Assembly: GCF_001523745.2 (NCBI RefSeq) | Contig: NZ_CP013386.1 | Location: forward strand, 2,852,001-2,916,000 | Direction: 5' to 3' | DNA from: Burkholderia mayonis | Lineage (GTDB): Bacteria > Pseudomonadota > Gammaproteobacteria > Burkholderiales > Burkholderiaceae | Length of the DNA stretch: 64,000 nucleotides | Shown: positions 10,090 to 20,183 of the stretch, piece after piece | Numbering within the stretch: position 1 is the first letter of the stretch | Layout: each line of letters begins with the position of its first letter | Notes under the pieces: generated by a model | Told to the model about the DNA's origin: nothing | Database searches by the model: none | The model's input: only the letters and a program-made list of their open reading frames with translations | Translations under genes and position numbers: made by a program

Positions 10090-11034
10090 GTGAGATCCTG
10101 TTCCAGGAAGAGCTGAATGGACGACGAGCGCGGCCTTCGCGCCGCGCTCGCGCCACGCCGAGCGCGCGGCGCGCGAGCGCGCGAACACGGCTTCGAGCGC
10201 GGCGCCGTCGCCCGCGTCGACCGCCGCGCGCAGCCGCGCTAGCACGCGGGTGTACGCGTCGAGCTCGTCGAGGAGCGCCGTGCGGTTCGCGAGGCAGACG
10301 TCGCGCCACATTTCCGGGCTCGACGCGGCGATGCGCGTGAAGTCGCGGAACCCGCCCGCCGCATACGAGAATTTCAGCTCGGCGTCGGATTCGCCGAGAA
10401 TCTGCTCGACGAGCGCGAACGACAGCACGTGCGGCAGATGGCTCACCGCCGCGAACACGCGGTCGTGCTGCTCGGCGCTCATCGCTCGCACGTCGGCGCG
10501 CGCCGCGCGCCACATCGATTCGATGCGCGCGACGGCATCGGGTGCGTTCTCCGGCAATGCGCACAGCACGACGTTGCGGCCGACGTACAGATCGTCGAGC
10601 GCCGCGTCGACGCCGCTCGATTCGCGTCCGGCGATCGGGTGGCCCGGCACGAACTGGCCGATCCGCGCGCCGAGCGCCGCGCGCGCGGCCGCGACGACGT
10701 CCGACTTCGTGCTGCCCGCGTCGGTGACGATCGTCGATGCGTCGAGAAACGGCGCGATCCGCGCAAGAAGCGGTCCCGTCTGCGCGACGGGCGCGGCGAG
10801 CAGCACGATGTCGGCGCCCGCGAGCGCGTCACGCAACTGCGCGTCGTCGTCGAGCGCTGCCGCGCGGTCGATCACGCGCAGCGCGAGCGCACGCTTGATC
10901 GACGCGGTCGAACGGCCGACGCCGACCACCTCGCGCGCGCCGCCCGACGCACCCGCGCGCAATGCGAGCGCAAGCGAGCCGCCGATCAGCCCGACGCCGA
11001 AAATCACCAGTTTGTTGAACGAAAAGCCTGACAC
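10090..11034 (-). CDS. tyrA: Prephenate dehydrogenase (TyrA), in frame with aroA
   Basis: The catalytic part is about 315 residues from a GTG at 11034 ([20 protein letters not shown]), with no strong Shine-Dalgarno. It oxidatively decarboxylates prephenate (and perhaps arogenate) in tyrosine synthesis. Visible features are the Rossmann GVGLIGGS, the substrate-side [11 protein letters not shown] and a C-terminal helical domain. No stop codon lies between this domain and aroA. The coordinates given end just before the aroA ATG, and the real open frame continues to 8785 (749 codons). TyrA-AroA fusions are known in Pseudomonas and Acinetobacter. The linker here is a short stretch (about [18 protein letters not shown]). 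Confidence 0.88.
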
Positions 11035-11259
11035 GACGAAAGCCAAGTAACACGCGCCCGAGCCGGGCGCGCGAGGGTCAATATCGAACGGCCGCCTGCC
11101 CGAGGCGCCGCGCATCCGCTTGCGCGATGGGCCGTGCGTCGTCTACCTGCGGCAAGCCGCTCCAGCCGCGAGCCCTGCCGCCACGCGCCGCCATCCGCTG
11201 CCGCGCGCCATTACGGGCGACGCGGCCACGCATGCCGGCGCGGCGCAACGCGACGCGCG

Positions 11260-12342
11260 TCACCGCGCGCGCGGATACGAACCGAGAATCTTCAGGAATG
11301 CCGCCTTCTTGCCGAGCTCCGCGAGCGCAGCCTTGACTGCGTCGTCGTCGCGATGTCCTTCGACGTCGATGTAGAAGTAATACTCCCACGTGCCGACCCG
11401 GGCGGGACGTGACTCGAAGCGCGTCATCGATACGCCGTGCCGCGCGAGCGGCTCGAGCAGCTTGAACACAGCGCCCGGCTCGTTCTTCACCGACACGATG
11501 AGCGACGTCTGGTCATGCCCGCTCGGTCCTGCCGGCTCCTTGCCGATCACGGCGAAGCGCGTGCGGTTGTGCGGATCGTCCTGAATCAGCGCATATGCGA
11601 TCTGCAGCCCGTAATGCGTCGCCGCACGGTCGCCCGCGATCGCGGCGACCGCCGCGTCGTCGGCCGCCAGCCGCGCGGCTTCCGCGTTGCTCGAGACCGC
11701 CTGCCGCTCGAGATGCGGCGCGTTCGCCGCGAGCCACTGCTGGCACTGCGCGAGCGCCTGCGCATGCGCACATACGCGCTTCACGCCGTCGAGCTTGCCC
11801 GTCTGCGTGAGCAGGTTGTGATGAATCGGCAGCGACAGCTCGCCGCCGATCAGAAGCTGCGTATGCAGCAGCAGATCGAGCGTGCGCGACACCGCGCCTT
11901 CCGACGAGTTTTCGACCGGCACGACCCCGAACGCCGCGGCGCCCGCCTCGACCGAGCGGAACACCTCGTCGATCGACGGGCACGGCAGCCCTTCGATCGA
12001 CTGGCCGAAGTAGTCGAACATCGCCTGTTCGCTGTAGGTGCCGACAGGCCCCAGGAACGCAACGTGAATCGTCTGCTCGAGCGAGCGGCTCGCCGCCATG
12101 ATCTCGCGCCAGATCGCGCTGATGTGCTCGCTCGCGAGCGGCCCGGCGCTCATGTCCTGCAAGCGCGCGATCACCTGCTGCTCGCGCTCCGGCCGGAACA
12201 CGGGCGCGTTGAAGTGCTTCTTGACCTCGCCGACCTCGAGCGCGACTGCCGCGCGCTGGTTCAGAAGCGAGATCAACTGCGCGTCGATCGCGTCGATGCG
12301 TTCGCGCAGAGGCTTCAGGCGGGTATTGAGTTCGTCGTCCAT
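11260..12342 (-). CDS. pheA: Bifunctional chorismate mutase / prephenate dehydratase (P-protein)
   Basis: 360 residues with three domains: an AroQ-type chorismate mutase (about 1-90), a prephenate dehydratase (about 93-270, with GPVGTYSEQA and VPVENSSEGAVSRTLD) and an ACT domain (about 283-355) carrying the ESRP phenylalanine-binding motif. It makes phenylpyruvate from chorismate. Feedback inhibition by phenylalanine is expected because the ACT domain is intact. It lies between serC and tyrA. The 225 bp between pheA and tyrA contain no gene, whereas in Ralstonia/Cupriavidus a hisC-type aminotransferase often sits there. Confidence 0.96.
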   Translation of the reverse strand: MDDELNTRLKPLRERIDAIDAQLISLLNQRAAVALEVGEVKKHFNAPVFRPEREQQVIARLQDMSAGPLASEHISAIWREIMAASRSLEQTIHVAFLGPVGTYSEQAMFDYFGQSIEGLPCPSIDEVFRSVEAGAAAFGVVPVENSSEGAVSRTLDLLLHTQLLIGGELSLPIHHNLLTQTGKLDGVKRVCAHAQALAQCQQWLAANAPHLERQAVSSNAEAARLAADDAAVAAIAGDRAATHYGLQIAYALIQDDPHNRTRFAVIGKEPAGPSGHDQTSLIVSVKNEPGAVFKLLEPLARHGVSMTRFESRPARVGTWEYYFYIDVEGHRDDDAVKAALAELGKKAAFLKILGSYPRAR

Positions 12343-12374
12343 GAATTAACAAGCGTGCTGAAGAGCGGTGCGCA

Positions 12375-13457
12375 TCACGCGCATTGCCGCTCGAAATCCC
12401 TCATGTACTCGACGAGCGCCTGCACGCCCGCGAGCGGCACCGCGTTGTAGATCGACGCCCGCATGCCGCCGACGGACTTGTGGCCCTTCAGTTGCAGCAA
12501 CCCGCGCTCTTTTGCGCCGGCAAGGAAGTCTTCGTTGCGCGATTCGTCCGCGAGAAAGAACGGCACGTTCATCCGCGAACGCGCCGATTTCTCGACCTTG
12601 TTCAAATAGAAGCTGCTCGCGTCGATCGCGTCGTACAGCAGCTTCGATTTTTCGATGTTGCGCTGCTCGATCACGGCCAGGCCGCCTTGTGCCTTCAGCC
12701 ACTTGAACACGAGGCCCGCGACGTAGATCGCGTAGGTGGGCGGCGTGTTGTAGAGCGAGTTGTTGAGCGCGACCGTCCTCCATTCGAACGCCGACGGGCA
12801 GATCGACAGCGCGCGGTCGAGCAGGTCCTCTCGGACGATCACGAGCGTCACGCCAGCCATCCCGATGTTCTTCTGCGCGCCGCCGAAGATCGCACCATAC
12901 TTCGCGATTTCGAGCGGACGCGACAGGATGTGCGACGACACGTCGGCGACGAGCGGCACGTTGCCGAGATCGGGGATGTCGAACGTTTCGACGCCGTCGA
13001 TCGTCTCGTTCGTGCACAGGTGCACGTATGCCGGATCGTCGGACATCCGCCATTCGGAGAATGCCGGCACGCGCGTGTAACCCCGCTCGGTCTTGCCCGT
13101 CGCAGCGAGATGCGGCGTGCAGTATTTCTTCGCCTCGTTGAACGACTTCTGCGACCAGGAGCCCGTGACGACGAAATCGGCCGTCGTGCGCGAGCCGAGC
13201 AGGTTCATCGGCACGATCGCGTTCTCGGCGATCCCCCCGCCCTGCAGGAATAGAATCCGGTAGTTCACGGGCACGTCGAGCAGCTCGCGCAGGTCAGCAA
13301 GCGCCGCCTCGTGGATCGACATGAACTCCTTGCCGCGATGGCTCATTTCCATCACGCTCATGCCGCTGCCGTTCCAGTCGAGCATTTCGGCGGCCGCCTG
13401 GCGCAGCACTTCCTCGGGCATCGCCGCGGGACCGGCGGAGAAATTAAAGACGCGCAT
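12375..13457 (-). CDS. serC: Phosphoserine aminotransferase
   Basis: 360 residues starting [11 protein letters not shown], the family's canonical N-terminus; the upstream in-frame extension was rejected on that basis. A PLP enzyme (class V fold) that transaminates 3-phosphohydroxypyruvate in serine synthesis and acts on the erythronate analogue in the PLP pathway. The Schiff-base Lys is in GGAQKNIG. It heads the minus-strand aromatic/serine cluster, with 32 bp to pheA. The promoter should lie in 13460-13620. Confidence 0.96.
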   Translation of the reverse strand: MRVFNFSAGPAAMPEEVLRQAAAEMLDWNGSGMSVMEMSHRGKEFMSIHEAALADLRELLDVPVNYRILFLQGGGIAENAIVPMNLLGSRTTADFVVTGSWSQKSFNEAKKYCTPHLAATGKTERGYTRVPAFSEWRMSDDPAYVHLCTNETIDGVETFDIPDLGNVPLVADVSSHILSRPLEIAKYGAIFGGAQKNIGMAGVTLVIVREDLLDRALSICPSAFEWRTVALNNSLYNTPPTYAIYVAGLVFKWLKAQGGLAVIEQRNIEKSKLLYDAIDASSFYLNKVEKSARSRMNVPFFLADESRNEDFLAGAKERGLLQLKGHKSVGGMRASIYNAVPLAGVQALVEYMRDFERQCA

Positions 13458-13627
13458 CGTGAAAACCTCGGAAGGGACGCAGCCGCTTCGAACCGGCCGA
13501 AAGCCGTGCGAAAAAAGGAAATGGCCGCTTGCGCTCTCGCGCAAACGACCATTATCGCACTGTCCCGACGAACCCGCCAAACCCGAGCGGCGAACGCCCC
13601 GGCCGGCGGGCCCCGGCGGGACGCGGC

Positions 13628-14224
13628 TTACTTGCCCGGCTTGACGCCCGCGACTTCCTTGTCGGCCTGGTCGCGCGTCGCCTTGATTGCCTGCGGCATG
13701 TACTTCTGCATCAGGCCGTTCACGACGTCGCGGCCGACCTGATCTTGCACCTGGATGAACTTGCGGCCCGTCGGGCTCTTGTAGAACGTCGTCAGATCCT
13801 TGATCTCCGACGTGCTGTAGTACTTCGCGTACGCGTCGTACTGAGCCTGCATCGCGTCGCTCGAGAACTGCTGCGTGCCGAACACCTTGCCCGCGCCGTC
13901 AACGAGCTTCGGCACCGCGTTCTTCTGGAGCGTCGGCACGGCAGCTTGCTTTTGCTTGTCGTTCAGCGTCTTGTTCTCCGACAGCGCGTCCGACAGGATC
14001 GCCGGCACGAGCTGCTTCGATTGCATTTCGGCGCTGTTCGCGATTGCCGACACGAGCTTCGGCGCGTCGATCGCGTCGAGCAGATCCTTGATGGCTGCCT
14101 TCTTGTCGGCGTCGATCGGAGCAGCGGCCGCCGGAGCCGAAGTCTGGTTCGACAGCGACTGAGCCATCGCGAACGCCGGAACCATCGCTGCCAGCAGGAC
14201 CAGTTGCTTGAATCGTTTTTGCAT
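13628..14224 (-). CDS. DUF2059 secreted protein
   Basis: 198 residues. The start is the second of two tandem ATGs (14224), 5 nt after a GAGGGAG Shine-Dalgarno. A signal peptide ([21 protein letters not shown]) is followed by an Ala-rich linker. A helical DUF2059 domain (about 90-185) then contains [22 protein letters not shown]. Family members are periplasmic and of unknown function. It is monocistronic, between serC and gyrA on the same strand. Confidence 0.88.
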   Translation of the reverse strand: MQKRFKQLVLLAAMVPAFAMAQSLSNQTSAPAAAAPIDADKKAAIKDLLDAIDAPKLVSAIANSAEMQSKQLVPAILSDALSENKTLNDKQKQAAVPTLQKNAVPKLVDGAGKVFGTQQFSSDAMQAQYDAYAKYYSTSEIKDLTTFYKSPTGRKFIQVQDQVGRDVVNGLMQKYMPQAIKATRDQADKEVAGVKPGK

Positions 14225-14324
14225 CATCACTCCCTCATGGAAATATGCACAGTTTATACGCCGCACCCGTCACGCCGCATTTTTGCGTGCGAGCCGGGCG
14301 GCGGCTCGACGGTCACAACCTGGC

Positions 14325-16925
14325 TCAGGCGTCGCCGCCCTCCGACGCATCGTCGTCGGGCTCAGCGTCCGCCTCGGCGATCTGCTGCAGACCCGAAAGC
14401 TTGGTGCCTTCATCGAGACTGATGAGTGTAACACCTTGCGTCGCCCGCCCCATCTCGCGGATCTCCGACACGCGCGTGCGGATCAGAACGCCCGCCGTCG
14501 TGATCAGCATGATCTGATCCTCGGCGTCGACGAGCGTCGCGGCGACCACGCGGCCGTTGCGCTCGGACGTCTGGATCGCGATCATCCCCTTCGTGCCGCG
14601 GCCGTGGCGCGTGTACTCGGTGATCGGCGTGCGCTTGCCGAAACCGTTCTCGGTCGCGGTCAGCACCGATTGCTCCTCGCTGCCCGCGACGAGCATCGCG
14701 ATCACCTGCTGCCCTTCGTCGAGCTGCATCCCGCGCACGCCGCGCGCCTCGCGGCCCATCGGACGCACGTCGTTCTCGTCGAAGCGGACCGCCTTGCCGG
14801 CATCGGAGAACAGCATCACGTCGTGCGCGCCATCGGTGATCGCCGCGCCGATCAAGTAGTCGCCCTCGTCGAGGCCGACCGCAATGATGCCCTTCTTCAT
14901 CGGCCGGCTGAACGCTTCGAGCGGCGTCTTCTTGACGGTGCCCAAGGCCGTCGTCATGAACACGTACTTGTCGGCCGAAAATTCCCGGACGGGCAGCACG
15001 ACGTTGATCTTCTCGCCGTCCTGCAGCGGGAACATGTTGACGATCGGACGGCCGCGCGAGTTGCGCGAGCCCTGCGGCACCTCGTAGACCTTGACCCAGT
15101 ACACGCGGCCGCGGTTCGAGAAGCACAGGATGTAGTCGTGCGTGTTCGCGATGAAGAGCGTCTCGATCCAGTCGTCTTCCTTCATCTGCGTCGCCTGCTT
15201 GCCGCGGCCGCCGCGCTTCTGCGCGCGATACTCGGACAGCGGCTGCGACTTCACGTAGCCCGCATGCGACATCGTGACCACCATGTCCTGCGGCGTGATC
15301 AGGTCTTCCGTGTTCAGCTCGGTCGCATTCAGCTCGATCTTCGAGCGGCGCGCGTCGCCGAACTCGGCCTTCACGGCGTTCAGTTCCTCGCCGATCATCA
15401 CGGTGATCCGCTCCGGCCGTGCGAGGATGTCGAGCAGATCGGCGATCTGCGCCATCACGTCGCGGTATTCGCCGATGATCTTGTCCTGCTCGAGACCCGT
15501 CAGGCGCTGCAGACGCATCTGGAGAATTTCCTGCGCCTGCGTGTCGGACAGCCGGTACAGACCGTCGCCCTGCATGCCGAACGCCGGACTCAGACCTTCC
15601 GGGCGGTATGCTTCGCGCCCGCCCGCCGCCGCGTTCTCGGTCTCGGCGCGCGTCAGCATCTCGCGCACGAGCGACGAATCCCACGACTTCGCCATCAGCT
15701 CCTGCTTCGCGATCGGCGGCGTCGGCGCGGCCTTGATGATCGCGATGAAGTCGTCGATGTTCGCGAGCGCGACGGCCAAGCCTTCGAGCACGTGGCCGCG
15801 TTCGCGCGCCTTGCGCAGCTCGTAGACCGTGCGCCGCGTCAGCACTTCGCGCCGATGCGACAGGAAGCACTGCAGGATCTCCTTCAGATTGAGGAGCTTC
15901 GGCTGGTTGTCGACGAGCGCGACCATGTTCATGCCGAACGTGTCCTGCAGCTGGGTCGCCTTGTACAGGTTGTTCAGCACGACCTCGGGCACCTCGCCGC
16001 GCTTGAGCTCGATCACGACGCGCATGCCGCTCTTGTCGGACTCGTCGCGGATGTCGGAGATGCCCTCGAGCTTCTTCTCGTTGACGAGCTCCGCGATCCG
16101 CTCGAGCAGCGAGCGCTTGTTGACCTGGTACGGCAGCTCGTCGACGATGATCGCCATCCGCTGGCCGCGGTCGATCTCTTCGAAGTGCGTCGTCGCGCGC
16201 ATCACGACACGGCCGCGGCCGGTGCGATAGCCGTCGCGCACGCCCGCGACGCCATAGATGATGCCGGCCGTCGGGAAATCGGGCGCGGGAATGATCTCGA
16301 TCAGTTCGTCGACGCTCGCCTGCGAATTGCTCAGCAGGTACAGGCACGCGTCGACGACCTCGTTCAGGTTGTGCGGCGGAATGTTGGTCGCCATGCCGAC
16401 CGCGATCCCCGACGAACCGTTGATGAGGAGGTTCGGAATCCGCGACGGCAGGATGAGCGGCTGCATTTCGCTGCCGTCGTAGTTCGGGCCGAAGTCGACG
16501 GTTTCCTTGTCGATGTCCGCGAGCAGCTCGTGGCCGATCTTGGCCATCCGGATTTCGGTGTAGCGCATCGCGGCGGCATTGTCGCCGTCGACAGAGCCGA
16601 AGTTGCCCTGACCGTCGACGAGCATGTAGCGCAGCGAGAAGTCCTGGGCCATCCGGACGATCGTGTCGTAGACCGCCGTGTCGCCGTGCGGGTGGTACTT
16701 ACCGATCACGTCGCCGACGATACGCGCGGACTTCTTGTACGGCCGGTTCCAGTCGTTGTTCAGTTCGTGCATCGCGAACAGCACGCGCCGGTGCACGGGC
16801 TTCAAGCCATCGCGGACATCCGGAAGGGCACGTCCGACGATCACGCTCATGGCGTAATCGAGATACGACTTGCGCATTTCCTCCTCGAGGGAGGTGGGCA
16901 GGGTCTCTTTGGCGAATTGATCCAT
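14325..16925 (-). CDS. gyrA: DNA gyrase subunit A
   Basis: 866 residues from the ATG at 16925 ([10 protein letters not shown]). Type II topoisomerase subunit carrying the catalytic Tyr122 (in [11 protein letters not shown]) and the GyrA-box QKRGGRGK at the start of the C-terminal wrapping domain. In the quinolone-resistance-determining region residue 83 is Thr (E. coli has Ser) and residue 87 is Asp. Thr83 is the natural state in the B. pseudomallei group as far as I know and Asp87 is wild type, so no classic resistance substitution is visible. The tail is acidic ([14 protein letters not shown]), common in betaproteobacterial GyrA. Confidence 0.98.
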   Translation of the reverse strand: MDQFAKETLPTSLEEEMRKSYLDYAMSVIVGRALPDVRDGLKPVHRRVLFAMHELNNDWNRPYKKSARIVGDVIGKYHPHGDTAVYDTIVRMAQDFSLRYMLVDGQGNFGSVDGDNAAAMRYTEIRMAKIGHELLADIDKETVDFGPNYDGSEMQPLILPSRIPNLLINGSSGIAVGMATNIPPHNLNEVVDACLYLLSNSQASVDELIEIIPAPDFPTAGIIYGVAGVRDGYRTGRGRVVMRATTHFEEIDRGQRMAIIVDELPYQVNKRSLLERIAELVNEKKLEGISDIRDESDKSGMRVVIELKRGEVPEVVLNNLYKATQLQDTFGMNMVALVDNQPKLLNLKEILQCFLSHRREVLTRRTVYELRKARERGHVLEGLAVALANIDDFIAIIKAAPTPPIAKQELMAKSWDSSLVREMLTRAETENAAAGGREAYRPEGLSPAFGMQGDGLYRLSDTQAQEILQMRLQRLTGLEQDKIIGEYRDVMAQIADLLDILARPERITVMIGEELNAVKAEFGDARRSKIELNATELNTEDLITPQDMVVTMSHAGYVKSQPLSEYRAQKRGGRGKQATQMKEDDWIETLFIANTHDYILCFSNRGRVYWVKVYEVPQGSRNSRGRPIVNMFPLQDGEKINVVLPVREFSADKYVFMTTALGTVKKTPLEAFSRPMKKGIIAVGLDEGDYLIGAAITDGAHDVMLFSDAGKAVRFDENDVRPMGREARGVRGMQLDEGQQVIAMLVAGSEEQSVLTATENGFGKRTPITEYTRHGRGTKGMIAIQTSERNGRVVAATLVDAEDQIMLITTAGVLIRTRVSEIREMGRATQGVTLISLDEGTKLSGLQQIAEADAEPDDDASEGGDA

Positions 16926-17444
16926 GTATCCGTATCTTTTCGGAGCGAAGACGGGGCCGCCTTTCGCGTGGGCGCCGCTCGCGCGACGCAACGTGCGATT
17001 CTAACATGCGGCCCAACCCGCCCCAACGCGGACCCCTCTATATAAGAATGGCAAAACCGCGCGACCGCTTCGCCTCCCACCTCGCATCGCTCGAACATCG
17101 CGCACACAAAAAAATACAAAACAGATAACGAATGGTTTGCAGCCCAAAGAATCTGCGATTTCCCGCCAACGGACTTGACAATTTCCGAAACATGCGGCAC
17201 TCGGTGTTGCACTCGCACCACAATCGATAGACTGATCTTAGGGTGGGGAGGATTTTTTTTCGTGGGAAGGGAACGATATGGCAAAATGCAAACGCACTGA
17301 AAGTTAGACGCTGCTCGAAGTCTACACAGAGCGGTGCCGCGTTTTTTGTGCCGCACCAATGTTATACTTCGAGCAATGTATGACTTGTCATCGTCAACAG
17401 GCTCGCAGTAAACCTGCGGTAATCTCAATTTCGAGAGGAGAAAT
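16926..17444. other. Divergent regulatory region gyrA / ompA-like gene
   Basis: About 520 bp without a gene, noticeably more AT-rich than its surroundings. It should hold the gyrA promoter (minus) and the promoter and leader of the OmpA-family gene (plus). Near the right side is an inverted repeat (17313-17374), listed separately. I see no ORF with coding character. Confidence 0.7.
17313..17374. repeat. Nested inverted repeat overlapping a -10-like TATACT upstream of the ompA-like gene
   Basis: GCTCGAAGT (17313-17321) pairs with ACTTCGAGC (17366-17374), and inside it GGTGC (17333-17337) pairs with GCACC (17353-17357). TATACT (17363-17368) overlaps the right arm about 75 bp before the start codon. 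No good -35 is visible at the right spacing. It could be an operator, or a leader hairpin if transcription begins upstream. Confidence 0.45.
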
Positions 17445-18119
17445 ATGAATAAACTTTCAAAGCTCGCGTTCATTGCAGCTACCGCAGTTATGGCTGCATC
17501 CGCTTCGGCACAGTCGGTGCCGGCGTCGCGACAAGCCGTGAATGACAACTGGGTGAATGGCACGGGCGAATGGGTGTGGATGAACGGCACGAACGAGCTC
17601 TGCTGGCGCGATGCGTTCTGGACGCCGGCCACCGCCAACGCGAAGTGCGATGGCGCACTGGTCGCCCAGGCACCGGCACCGGCCCCGGTCGCACCGGCTG
17701 CTCCGGCCATCACGAGCCAGAAGATTACGTACCAAGCCGATACGCTGTTCGACTTCGACAAGGCCATCCTGAAGCCGGCCGGCAAGCAGAAGCTTGACGA
17801 ACTGGCTGCGAAGATCCAGGGCATGAACGTCGAAGTAGTCGTGGCCACGGGCTACACCGACCGCATCGGTTCGGACAAGTACAACGACCGTCTGTCGCTG
17901 CGCCGTGCGCAAGCCGTCAAGTCGTACCTGGTCAGCAAGGGCGTCCCGGCGAACAAGGTCTACACGGAAGGCAAGGGCAAGCGCAATCCGGTCACGGGCA
18001 ACACCTGCAAGCAGAAGAACCGCAAGCAACTCATCGCCTGCCTCGCACCGGACCGCCGCGTGGAAGTCGAAGTGGTCGGTACGCAGGAAGTGCAGAAGAC
18101 GACCGTTCCGGCGCAGTAA
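17445..18119 (+). CDS. OmpA-family outer-membrane / peptidoglycan-associated protein
   Basis: 224 residues with a strong GAGAGGAG Shine-Dalgarno. A signal peptide ends at ASAQS (about residue 23). A short Trp-rich N-terminal part with two Cys (ELCWRDAFW, NAKCDG) replaces the eight-stranded barrel of classical OmpA. A Pro/Ala linker (about 74-90) leads to the OmpA-like peptidoglycan-binding domain (about 95-210, with DTLFDFDKAILKP and the signature around NDRLSLRRAQAVKSYL). Two Cys in the C-domain (CKQKN, IACLAP) may pair. Burkholderia homologues are abundant surface antigens. It is monocistronic with its own terminator. Confidence 0.9.
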   Translation: MNKLSKLAFIAATAVMAASASAQSVPASRQAVNDNWVNGTGEWVWMNGTNELCWRDAFWTPATANAKCDGALVAQAPAPAPVAPAAPAITSQKITYQADTLFDFDKAILKPAGKQKLDELAAKIQGMNVEVVVATGYTDRIGSDKYNDRLSLRRAQAVKSYLVSKGVPANKVYTEGKGKRNPVTGNTCKQKNRKQLIACLAPDRRVEVEVVGTQEVQKTTVPAQ

Positions 18120-18145
18120 GCCGCGCATCGATCGCACCTGCTTCC

Positions 18146-18173
18146 AAAGCCCCGCTTCAGCGGGGCTTTTTCA
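18146..18173 (+). terminator. Rho-independent terminator after the ompA-like gene
   Basis: AAAGCCCCGC (18146-18155), loop TTCA, GCGGGGCTTT (18160-18169), then TTC. A textbook terminator 26 bp past the stop codon. Confidence 0.9.
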
Positions 18174-18287
18174 TTGACACGGCCCGCCCATCGCGCGAGC
18201 GCGTTCCTGGCGACCTCGCCCGCCCGCTTATATACTCGTGGCTTGACGGGCGCGCCGCCGCCCTCCTACCCGCATCCGCTTGCCGAC

Positions 18288-18986
18288 ATGACGAACGCCG
18301 ATCCGCACGAACTCCAGAAATTCAGCGACCTCGCTCACAAATGGTGGGATCCGAACGCTGAATTCAAGCCTTTGCACGACCTCAATCCGGTGCGCCTGAA
18401 CTGGATCGACGCGCACGCGCATCTGCCCGGCAAGCGTGTCGTCGACATCGGCTGCGGCGGCGGCATCCTGTCGGAATCGATGGCGTCGCTCGGCGCGCAG
18501 GTCAAGGGCATCGACCTCGCGACGGAAGCGCTCGGCGTCGCCGATCTGCACAGCCTCGAAAGCGGCGTCACCGTCGACTACGAGGCGATCGCGGCCGAAG
18601 CGCTCGCCGCACGCGAGCCGGGCACGTACGACGTCGTCACGTGCATGGAGATGCTCGAGCATGTGCCGTCGCCCGCGAATGTCGTCGCCGCGTGCTCGAC
18701 ACTCGTGAAGCCGGGCGGCTGGGTGTTCTTCTCGACGCTAAACCGCAACCTGAAGTCGTACCTGCTCGCCGTGATCGGCGCCGAGTACATCGCGCAGATG
18801 CTGCCGAAAGGCACGCACGACTACGCGCGCTTCATCCGACCGTCCGAACTCGCCCGCTTCGTGCGCGCGACCGATCTGCAGATCGTCGAGATCAAGGGCA
18901 TCACCTACCATCCGCTCGCGAAGCGCTTCACGCTGTCGAACGACACCGACGTCAACTACCTCGTCGCGTGCCGCCGCAGCGCCTGA
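18288..18986 (+). CDS. ubiG: Ubiquinone biosynthesis O-methyltransferase
   Basis: 232 residues from the ATG at 18288 ([12 protein letters not shown]); an upstream in-frame ATG would add 38 residues without homology character. A SAM-dependent methyltransferase performing both O-methylations of the ubiquinone ring. Motif I is VVDIGCGGG (51-59), and EMLEHVPSP and the TLNRN motif follow as in UbiG. Length matches the family. gph follows after 25 bp on the same strand, a pairing common in betaproteobacteria. Confidence 0.96.
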   Translation: MTNADPHELQKFSDLAHKWWDPNAEFKPLHDLNPVRLNWIDAHAHLPGKRVVDIGCGGGILSESMASLGAQVKGIDLATEALGVADLHSLESGVTVDYEAIAAEALAAREPGTYDVVTCMEMLEHVPSPANVVAACSTLVKPGGWVFFSTLNRNLKSYLLAVIGAEYIAQMLPKGTHDYARFIRPSELARFVRATDLQIVEIKGITYHPLAKRFTLSNDTDVNYLVACRRSA

Positions 18987-19011
18987 CCCGTCACCCGTTC
19001 CGATCGCGCCC

Positions 19012-19812
19012 ATGAGCTTTTCTTCGCCCTCCTTCGCCGCCCCGCTGTCCGACGCGTTGCGTCTCGATGCGTGCGAGGCCGTGCTGTTCGATCTCGACGG
19101 CACGCTCGCCGACACCGCCCCCGACCTCGCGGCCGCGGTCAACAAGATGCAGCGCACGCGCGGCGTCGCCGAAACGCCGCTCGACGCGCTGCGCCCGCTC
19201 GCGTCGGCGGGCGCCCGCGGCCTGATCGGCAGCGCCTTCGGCATCGTGCCAGCGGACGCGGAATACGATGCGCTGCGCGACGAATTCCTCGCGAACTACG
19301 CGGTCGATCTATGCGTGCATACGACGCTCTTCCCGGGCATCGGCGCGCTTCTCGACGACCTCGACGCGCGCGGCGTGCGCTGGGGCATCGTGACCAACAA
19401 GGCCGCGCGGTTCACCGATCCGCTCGTCGCGCTGCTCGGCCTTGCAGGACGCGCCGCATGCGTCGTCAGCGGCGACACGGCGTCGCATCCGAAGCCCCAT
19501 CCAGCGCCGCTCCTGTATGCGGCAGAGCGGCTGTCGCTCACGCCCGCGCGGATCGTTTACGTCGGTGACGATCTGCGCGACATCCAGGCGGGCAGCGCAG
19601 CCGGCATGCCGACCGTGGCGGCCGCGTACGGCTATTGCGGCGATGGCGCCGCGCCCGTCGACTGGCAGGCGCATCATCTCGTCGGGACGACCGGCGAGCT
19701 GCTGCGACTGTTGCGCGCGTTGCGCTATAATGATGGATCCGCTGGGGGCGACCTGGTTTCGACAGGGGTTGTGAAGCGGCTAGGGCATGTCGAGGACCCG
19801 TCACCTCGTTAA
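19012..19812 (+). CDS. gph: Phosphoglycolate phosphatase, 3' end overlapping ssrA
   Basis: 266 residues of the HAD superfamily. It dephosphorylates 2-phosphoglycolate from DNA repair. Motif I FDLDGTLAD (nucleophile Asp27, acid Asp29), motif II IVTNK and the acidic motif VGDDLRDIQAG are intact. The last 23 codons, including the stop at 19810-19812, lie inside the tmRNA gene that begins at 19744, and the ssrA -10 box is also within gph. The overlapped tail is not part of the HAD fold and is probably tolerated read-through. The distance of the stop from the fold suggests ssrA set the end of this frame. Confidence 0.93.
   Translation: MSFSSPSFAAPLSDALRLDACEAVLFDLDGTLADTAPDLAAAVNKMQRTRGVAETPLDALRPLASAGARGLIGSAFGIVPADAEYDALRDEFLANYAVDLCVHTTLFPGIGALLDDLDARGVRWGIVTNKAARFTDPLVALLGLAGRAACVVSGDTASHPKPHPAPLLYAAERLSLTPARIVYVGDDLRDIQAGSAAGMPTVAAAYGYCGDGAAPVDWQAHHLVGTTGELLRLLRALRYNDGSAGGDLVSTGVVKRLGHVEDPSPR
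19726..19731 (+). promoter_or_regulatory. -10 box of ssrA
   Basis: A perfect TATAAT lies 12 bp before the mature tmRNA 5' end, inside the gph coding sequence. A weak -35-like TGCGAC lies 17 bp further upstream. The slightly long distance to the mature end fits a short precursor trimmed by RNase P. Confidence 0.6.
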
Positions 19813-20113
19813 TCAATGGGAAAAACGTAACTGCAAACGACGATACGTTCGCACTGGCAGCCTAAGGGCCGCCGTCCTCTGCCTAGTTCACTGACGGGCT
19901 AGTGTCGCAAGACCGGTAGCAATACCGACAGAGGTCATATACGTCAGTTAAGCCTTGCCGGCGTCACGACGGCCGGGTCGAAAACCTAGTGAATCGCCGT
20001 AACGGAGCGTGTTCGTCCGCGACGTTACGGTTAAATCAAATGACAGAACTAAACATGTAGAACTGGTCGTGGACCGCTTCTGGACGCGGGTTCGATTCCC
20101 GCCGCCTCCACCA
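19744..20113 (+). ncRNA. ssrA: Transfer-messenger RNA (tmRNA)
   Basis: 370 nt. The acceptor stem pairs GGGGGCG (19744-19750) with CGCCTCC (20103-20109), with a G-U wobble at the third pair, the alanyl-tRNA synthetase identity element. The CCA end is encoded (20111-20113). The T-arm GGTTCGATTCC is just before the 3' stem. The resume codon is GCA at 19833, and the tag frame reads ANDDTFALAA followed by TAA at 19863-19865. The molecule rescues stalled ribosomes and marks the nascent peptide for ClpXP. The 5' end overlaps gph by 69 bp. The tag is the Burkholderia-type variant of E. coli ANDENYALAA. Confidence 0.97.
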
Positions 20114-20146
20114 TTTTCCTGCCTAGCGTTACCCGTCTTTACCCAG

Positions 20147-20183
20147 AAAACCCCGCCCAGCTTGGCTTCGCGGGGTTTTTTAT
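20147..20183 (+). terminator. Rho-independent terminator of ssrA
   Basis: AAAACCCCGC (20147-20156) and GCGGGGTTTT (20170-20179) with a 13-nt loop, then further T residues. It lies 34 bp past the tmRNA CCA end. Confidence 0.9.

Noticed and set aside
16670..16700. Quinolone-resistance mutation at GyrA position 83
   Set aside because: Residue 83 is Thr, which I take as the natural state of this Burkholderia group, and Asp87 is unchanged.
14208..17045. A 945-codon open frame on the plus strand opposite gyrA
   Set aside because: Mirror of the gyrA codon pattern in high-GC DNA; Arg/Asp/His-rich without any family motif.
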